A DNA stretch of 16,708 bases, from NCBI GenBank assembly GCA_005879045.1, contig VBLV01000057.1, positions 1-16,708 of the forward strand, read 5' to 3'. Of this stretch, positions 13,665 through 16,708 are shown piece after piece. A program made the position numbers and the translations under genes. The stretch comes from Methanobacteriota archaeon. GTDB taxonomy: Archaea > Thermoplasmatota > Thermoplasmata > RBG-16-68-12. The number at the start of each line of letters is the position of its first letter. Position 1 is the first letter of the stretch. Under the pieces are notes generated by a model. The model had not been told where the DNA came from. It made no database searches and saw only the letters and a list, made by a program, of their open reading frames with translations.

Positions 13665-15863
13665 TCACTTGATGTGGTCCAGCGAGAACGACCCGATCGA
13701 CAAGCTCGATTTCGTGTAGGTGTACCGGATCCAGCCCCGGCTCTGCACGTCGCAGATGCCCTTAATGCACAGGAACGACTTCAGCTGCTCGACCTTGAAC
13801 TCGATGCTTCCGTCCATGAGCGAACCGAGCATCTGGATCTCCTGCTCCTCGTGCATCCCTTTCTCGATCACGTAGAAGGCCACGGCCTTGTCCCGCTTCC
13901 GCCGCCCGACAAAGGGCTGGAGGAACTTGAATGTCGTCGTCGGGTCCAGATACGCGATGAGCGTCGACACGCTGCGGAAGGCAAGCCGGTACGTCGGGTA
14001 CTTCTTCTTCCACTCCGCGGCCCGCGCGTCGACCGCCTTCAGGATGGCCTGATAGTCTGTCGGCTCGTCGATGTACGTCGTGTTCGGATCCGATGCCTCC
14101 GCACCCATCGACTTCGAATACGTGTCAATGTATTGGACCAACCCGAGCTTCTCGTACTCCTCGTATCCGGGAAGGGCGAAGGCCATCTCCTCCCGGACTT
14201 CGGTCGGCCCTTTGTCCGTGAGGATCCACAACACCGGCACCCCTTTCTTGAGGCCCTCGGCCATGAACAAGCTCACGAGCACCTCCTTGCCGACGTAGGC
14301 GGGGCCGTACACGGAGGCGTTCGTCCCGAACGGGATGCCGCCGAACAGCAGGTCGTCGAGCCGCGGGATGCCCATCTTGACCTTCTGCTGCTTCACCTCG
14401 ACCTGGAGGTCTTTGTCTCGGGCCTCGATGTCCTCCGAAATGAGGCCTTGCTCCCGCAACCGGAGTTCTTCCATCTTCTGCTGGAGGTACCGCTCCTTCG
14501 TGCGGACCTCCTCTTCCTTCGTGGTGATCGTGCTCTTCAGTTCCTCGAGGCGCGACTTGAGGTCCAGCTCCTCGACAGAGCCGCCCTGCGCCTTCGCCTC
14601 CTCGACTTTGCGGTGCTCCGCCTGGAGGACTTTCTCGCGATACATGAGGTCTTCCTCGCGCCGTAGCAATTCTTCCTCCTTGTAGGTGAGCGGTTCCTTC
14701 ACTTTCTTGATTTCGTCCTCCTTGACCTGCAAGTCCGCCTGCAGACGTTGCAGCTCTTGTTCCCGCATCAGGACCATCTTCTCCTTGTGCAGGACCTCTT
14801 GCTCTTTCCTCGAAAACGCGGCCTGCACTTCTGACTTCGGCTTGCCTTCGAAGGCCTTCGCCTCCGCCCGGACTTTGTCCTCGATCTTGTATTTGCCGAC
14901 TTCCTGCTCGAGCCCGATGATCCGTTTCTTGAACTCCTCTTCCTTCGCCAGATAGTCTTCCGCCATCTCGCGGAGCTCCTCTTCGAACCGGCGTTTCAGC
15001 TCTTCACTGGGAGCTCCGCCCTCGCCGGCCGGCATGGATGCGAGGCGCTCCTCTTTCGCCTTGAACGTCGCCTCGCGCTCCACGAGGTCCAGCTCCCGCT
15101 TCTTCACCTCGCGCTGGTCCGGCTTCATCTTCCCGAGGCCGGACTCGAGTTGTTTGCGCAGCTGCTCGTTCACGGACCGTTGCTCGCCGACGTCGGCCTC
15201 GAGGGTTTGACGGGCCTTCGTCTCCTGATCGAGGCGCTTCTTGAGCTCCGGCGAGCCGCCCGCCTTGAGCTGCTGCGTCTTGACATACTTGATGACGGCG
15301 ATCGAGCCTTTCTTGATGTGTTCGATGTCCTGCTCCAATTCCCGTCGCTTCGCGATCTCCGTCTGCAGCTGTTTCGAGAGGTTCGCGGTCTCCTCGATGT
15401 ATTTGACCGGATCGAACTTTCCTTGCCGGAAGTTCACAAGTTCGCGGTTCAGCGTAGAGCGCATCGCCTCGAGTTCGGCATGCAGGCCGTCGACCTCGAG
15501 GGCCTTCGTCCTCAGCTCGCGCACTTTGTCATCGGAGACCCGTTCGGCCGGAGTCCGGGACGCCTTCGCGCCGCCGCTGGTGGTCGGAACGCCGATCCAG
15601 TCCTGGAACGCCGTATCTTCGCCGGCCAACCACTTCCGGAGCGCGTCATCCTTCGAATCGCCCCCCGAGACGGAGGCACCGATCCACGCATTCAATCCAC
15701 CGTCCGAATCGCCCTTGAGCCAGGTGGTGGAGCCTTTGTCGTCCGCCTTCGGCGGATCGGATTGTTTCGTGCCGCAGACCACGCACTCGCCGTGCGGATT
15801 GACTTCGCCTCCGCACACGCGGCAGACCTGCGAGACGGCGCCCTCCGCAGGCTTCACCGCCAT
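13665..15863 (-). CDS. Zinc-ribbon / long coiled-coil / degenerate KaiC-like (RecA-fold) protein
   Basis: 732 residues. The N-terminal zinc ribbon uses Cys14, Cys17, Cys27 and Cys30 (CRVCGGE...CVVCGTK). A disordered-looking segment (about 40-100) carries four short Trp motifs (WLKG, WIGA, WLAG, WIGV). A long charged coiled coil (about 105-490) has repeated KExE-type units. The C-terminal domain from residue 497 (MGIPRLDDLLFGGIPFGTN) aligns with KaiC/RadA-type RecA folds. However, the P-loop position reads GPAYVGKEV (520-528), lacking Ser/Thr after Lys, and the Walker B position reads LAFRSVSTL, without the usual Asp. ATP hydrolysis is therefore doubtful. It could be a scaffold or signalling protein. 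The ATG at 15863 is the only sensible start. Confidence 0.9.
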   Translation of the reverse strand: MAVKPAEGAVSQVCRVCGGEVNPHGECVVCGTKQSDPPKADDKGSTTWLKGDSDGGLNAWIGASVSGGDSKDDALRKWLAGEDTAFQDWIGVPTTSGGAKASRTPAERVSDDKVRELRTKALEVDGLHAELEAMRSTLNRELVNFRQGKFDPVKYIEETANLSKQLQTEIAKRRELEQDIEHIKKGSIAVIKYVKTQQLKAGGSPELKKRLDQETKARQTLEADVGEQRSVNEQLRKQLESGLGKMKPDQREVKKRELDLVEREATFKAKEERLASMPAGEGGAPSEELKRRFEEELREMAEDYLAKEEEFKKRIIGLEQEVGKYKIEDKVRAEAKAFEGKPKSEVQAAFSRKEQEVLHKEKMVLMREQELQRLQADLQVKEDEIKKVKEPLTYKEEELLRREEDLMYREKVLQAEHRKVEEAKAQGGSVEELDLKSRLEELKSTITTKEEEVRTKERYLQQKMEELRLREQGLISEDIEARDKDLQVEVKQQKVKMGIPRLDDLLFGGIPFGTNASVYGPAYVGKEVLVSLFMAEGLKKGVPVLWILTDKGPTEVREEMAFALPGYEEYEKLGLVQYIDTYSKSMGAEASDPNTTYIDEPTDYQAILKAVDARAAEWKKKYPTYRLAFRSVSTLIAYLDPTTTFKFLQPFVGRRKRDKAVAFYVIEKGMHEEQEIQMLGSLMDGSIEFKVEQLKSFLCIKGICDVQSRGWIRYTYTKSSLSIGSFSLDHIK

Positions 15864-15940
15864 CGGGCCTGTGCCTCCCTGAGCATCACTAGCACGACCG
15901 ACCCGGAAGAACCGGTTGGGACTCGCTACGAGACAAGAGG

Positions 15941-15950
15941 GTATTTAATC
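15941..15950 (-). promoter_or_regulatory. TATA-like box, candidate promoter of the coiled-coil gene
   Basis: GATTAAATAC on the minus strand, centred about 82 nt before the ATG at 15863. This implies a leader of roughly 55 nt, longer than others here; a GGGAGG site lies about 10 nt before the ATG. The remaining sequence between 15864 and 16144 shows no gene or RNA that I can support. Confidence 0.4.
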
Positions 15951-16144
15951 GTAGCCACCTCAATATCATCGAACAATCTAGCCGGGCTCCAGGGACGCAA
16001 CGGCCTCCGGGAGCGCGCGGGCCGGAATAGGATTTACGAAGGCGTCGGACGGTACGACACTTCAGCCTCGCCAGGGAGCGTCCGGTTCTGGCCCCGGTTC
16101 AGGAGCGACACCCATATGCCGAGTCGAGATGATGCGGGACCGGC

Positions 16145-16393
16145 ATGCGCGAAGCGCTCTCCGTCAGCGATTTACGCGAGCCAGTGAAGGCATTCAAAAT
16201 CCTCGTCGTCGTCAGCGCTGCCCTACTCAGCCTTGCAGCGGTCGAGTTGCTTTGGACTTGGTCGTCGAGGCCGGACTTGGCCAAGAGGGACATAGTGATC
16301 ATCAATGCGCTCTTCGGTGTTGGCCCTGCGACGAACGTGCTGTTGTTTCGCCGTTTCAAGCGGCGACTCGACTCCTTGGCCGGCGTTGAATAA
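16145..16393 (+). CDS. Possible small membrane protein
   Basis: 82 residues: a short polar start (MREALSVSDLREPVKAFK), a hydrophobic segment (ILVVVSAALLSLAAVELLWTW, about 19-39), a charged loop, a second hydrophobic stretch (IVIINALFGVGPATNVLLF) and a basic end (RRFKRRLDSL). A two-helix hairpin with cytoplasmic basic ends is plausible. No ribosome binding site is obvious; only a weak AT-containing stretch lies about 30 nt upstream. The antisense frame is also open over part of it. I do not recognise a family, and the call rests on the hydrophobic pattern. Confidence 0.5.
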   Translation: MREALSVSDLREPVKAFKILVVVSAALLSLAAVELLWTWSSRPDLAKRDIVIINALFGVGPATNVLLFRRFKRRLDSLAGVE

Positions 16394-16456
16394 TCAGTAT
16401 CGAAGGTGTCGGCCCAGTGAAGGCGGACGTGTGCCAGGCCGGTTCGGCCCCGGAAT

Positions 16457-16467
16457 AGTATTTATAC
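16457..16467 (+). promoter_or_regulatory. TATA box upstream of the gene at the window edge
   Basis: AGTATTTATAC is the clearest TATA-like sequence in the window, in a G+C-rich surrounding. It lies about 54 nt before the TTG at 16517, so the transcript should have a leader of about 25-30 nt that includes the GGAGGG site. Confidence 0.55.
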
Positions 16468-16516
16468 GGCCGGACGAATCTGATGGTCTCGACGGAGTCC
16501 GGAGGGCGGGCGGGCC

Positions 16517-16708
16517 TTGGGGACGGAGAGCGAGAAGCGGATTATCATGCGGATCGACCCGAACGACGAGTCGATCACCCTCAAGGACATCATGCAACGA
16601 ATCCAGGAAATCCAGCGGCAACATCCGGACCTCGATGTGTTCTTCGACGGCGATGAGTACGCGGTTTGCTCGAGGCCGAAAGAGAAGGCTCGGGCGATCG
16701 CCGAGGCC
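16517..16708 (+). CDS. Conserved hypothetical protein, 5' part only (runs off window end)
   Basis: 64 codons are visible. From the ATG at 16547 the protein reads MRIDPNDESITLKDIMQRIQ, then EIQRQHPDLDVFFDGDEYAV, CSRPKEKARAIAEA. The pattern is a strand, a helix (LKDIMQRIQEIQRQHP), then a strand with the acidic FFDGDEYAV, and it looks like a well-conserved small domain. The start could be TTG at 16517 (GTESEKRIIMRIDP), which has GGAGGG about 11 nt upstream and places a beta strand before RIDP, or the ATG at 16547. The family is not recognised. The 3' end is outside the window. Confidence 0.75.
   Translation, partial: MGTESEKRIIMRIDPNDESITLKDIMQRIQEIQRQHPDLDVFFDGDEYAVCSRPKEKARAIAEA

Noticed and set aside
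15864..16144. Possible tRNA or other structured RNA between the coiled-coil gene and the small membrane protein
   Set aside because: GGTTC-like bits occur, but no acceptor, D- or T-arm pairing could be assembled.
15150..16187. 345-codon open frame on the plus strand opposite the coiled-coil gene
   Set aside because: It mirrors a clearly real gene with G+C-rich third positions. Its translation is low-complexity Arg/Leu/Asp-rich with no recognisable domain.

Overview
This 16.7-kb window is archaeal, most likely from an uncultured Thermoplasmatota lineage with high G+C (roughly 60% by eye). The evidence is the gene set and order: rpoK-eno-rps2-MEMO, an archaeal TiaS, a DUF5679 zinc-ribbon protein, a DUF6015-like protein and a site-2 protease. 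AT-rich TATA-like boxes also sit about 25-40 nt upstream of several starts, and some transcripts look leaderless. No rRNA, tRNA, insertion sequence or CRISPR array was found. Lineage is inferred from gene content, not from a marker search.

Layout. (1) 1-493 (+): the C-terminal end of an unknown gene and a small glycine-rich membrane protein. (2) 497-2257 (-): a two-gene unit, DUF6015-like protein then a PDZ-containing M50 site-2 protease. (3) 2351-2683 (+): CutA1. (4) 2674-5581 (-): rpoK-eno-rps2-MEMO, tightly packed with overlapping or near-touching ends. (5) 5641-6597 (-): two more small multi-pass membrane proteins. (6) 6734-6880 (+): DUF5679 zinc-ribbon protein. (7) 6968-11865 (+): a class III aminotransferase broken by a deletion plus frameshift, followed by a complete polar amino-acid ABC importer made of a binding protein (with its own one-base frameshift after the signal anchor), permease, ATPase and second permease. 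(8) 11822-13138 (-): TiaS, overlapping the second permease tail to tail. (9) 13224-13664 (+): a small protein with a possible SecB-like fold, ending exactly where the next convergent gene ends. (10) 13665-15863 (-): a 732-residue zinc-ribbon / coiled-coil / KaiC-like protein whose nucleotide-binding motifs look degenerate. (11) 15864-16708 (+): a possible small membrane protein and the 5' end of a conserved gene cut by the window edge.

How the genes fit together: region 4 is core transcription, glycolysis and translation. Region 7 is an amino-acid uptake and transamination locus; its two lesions are either recent decay or assembly error. TiaS makes agmatidine in the anticodon of tRNA-Ile2, needed for AUA decoding. 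The best leads for something undescribed are the degenerate KaiC-like coiled-coil protein with its repeated W motifs, the adjacent SecB-like protein, the DUF6015/site-2 protease pair, and a perfect 30-bp in-frame duplication inside MEMO.
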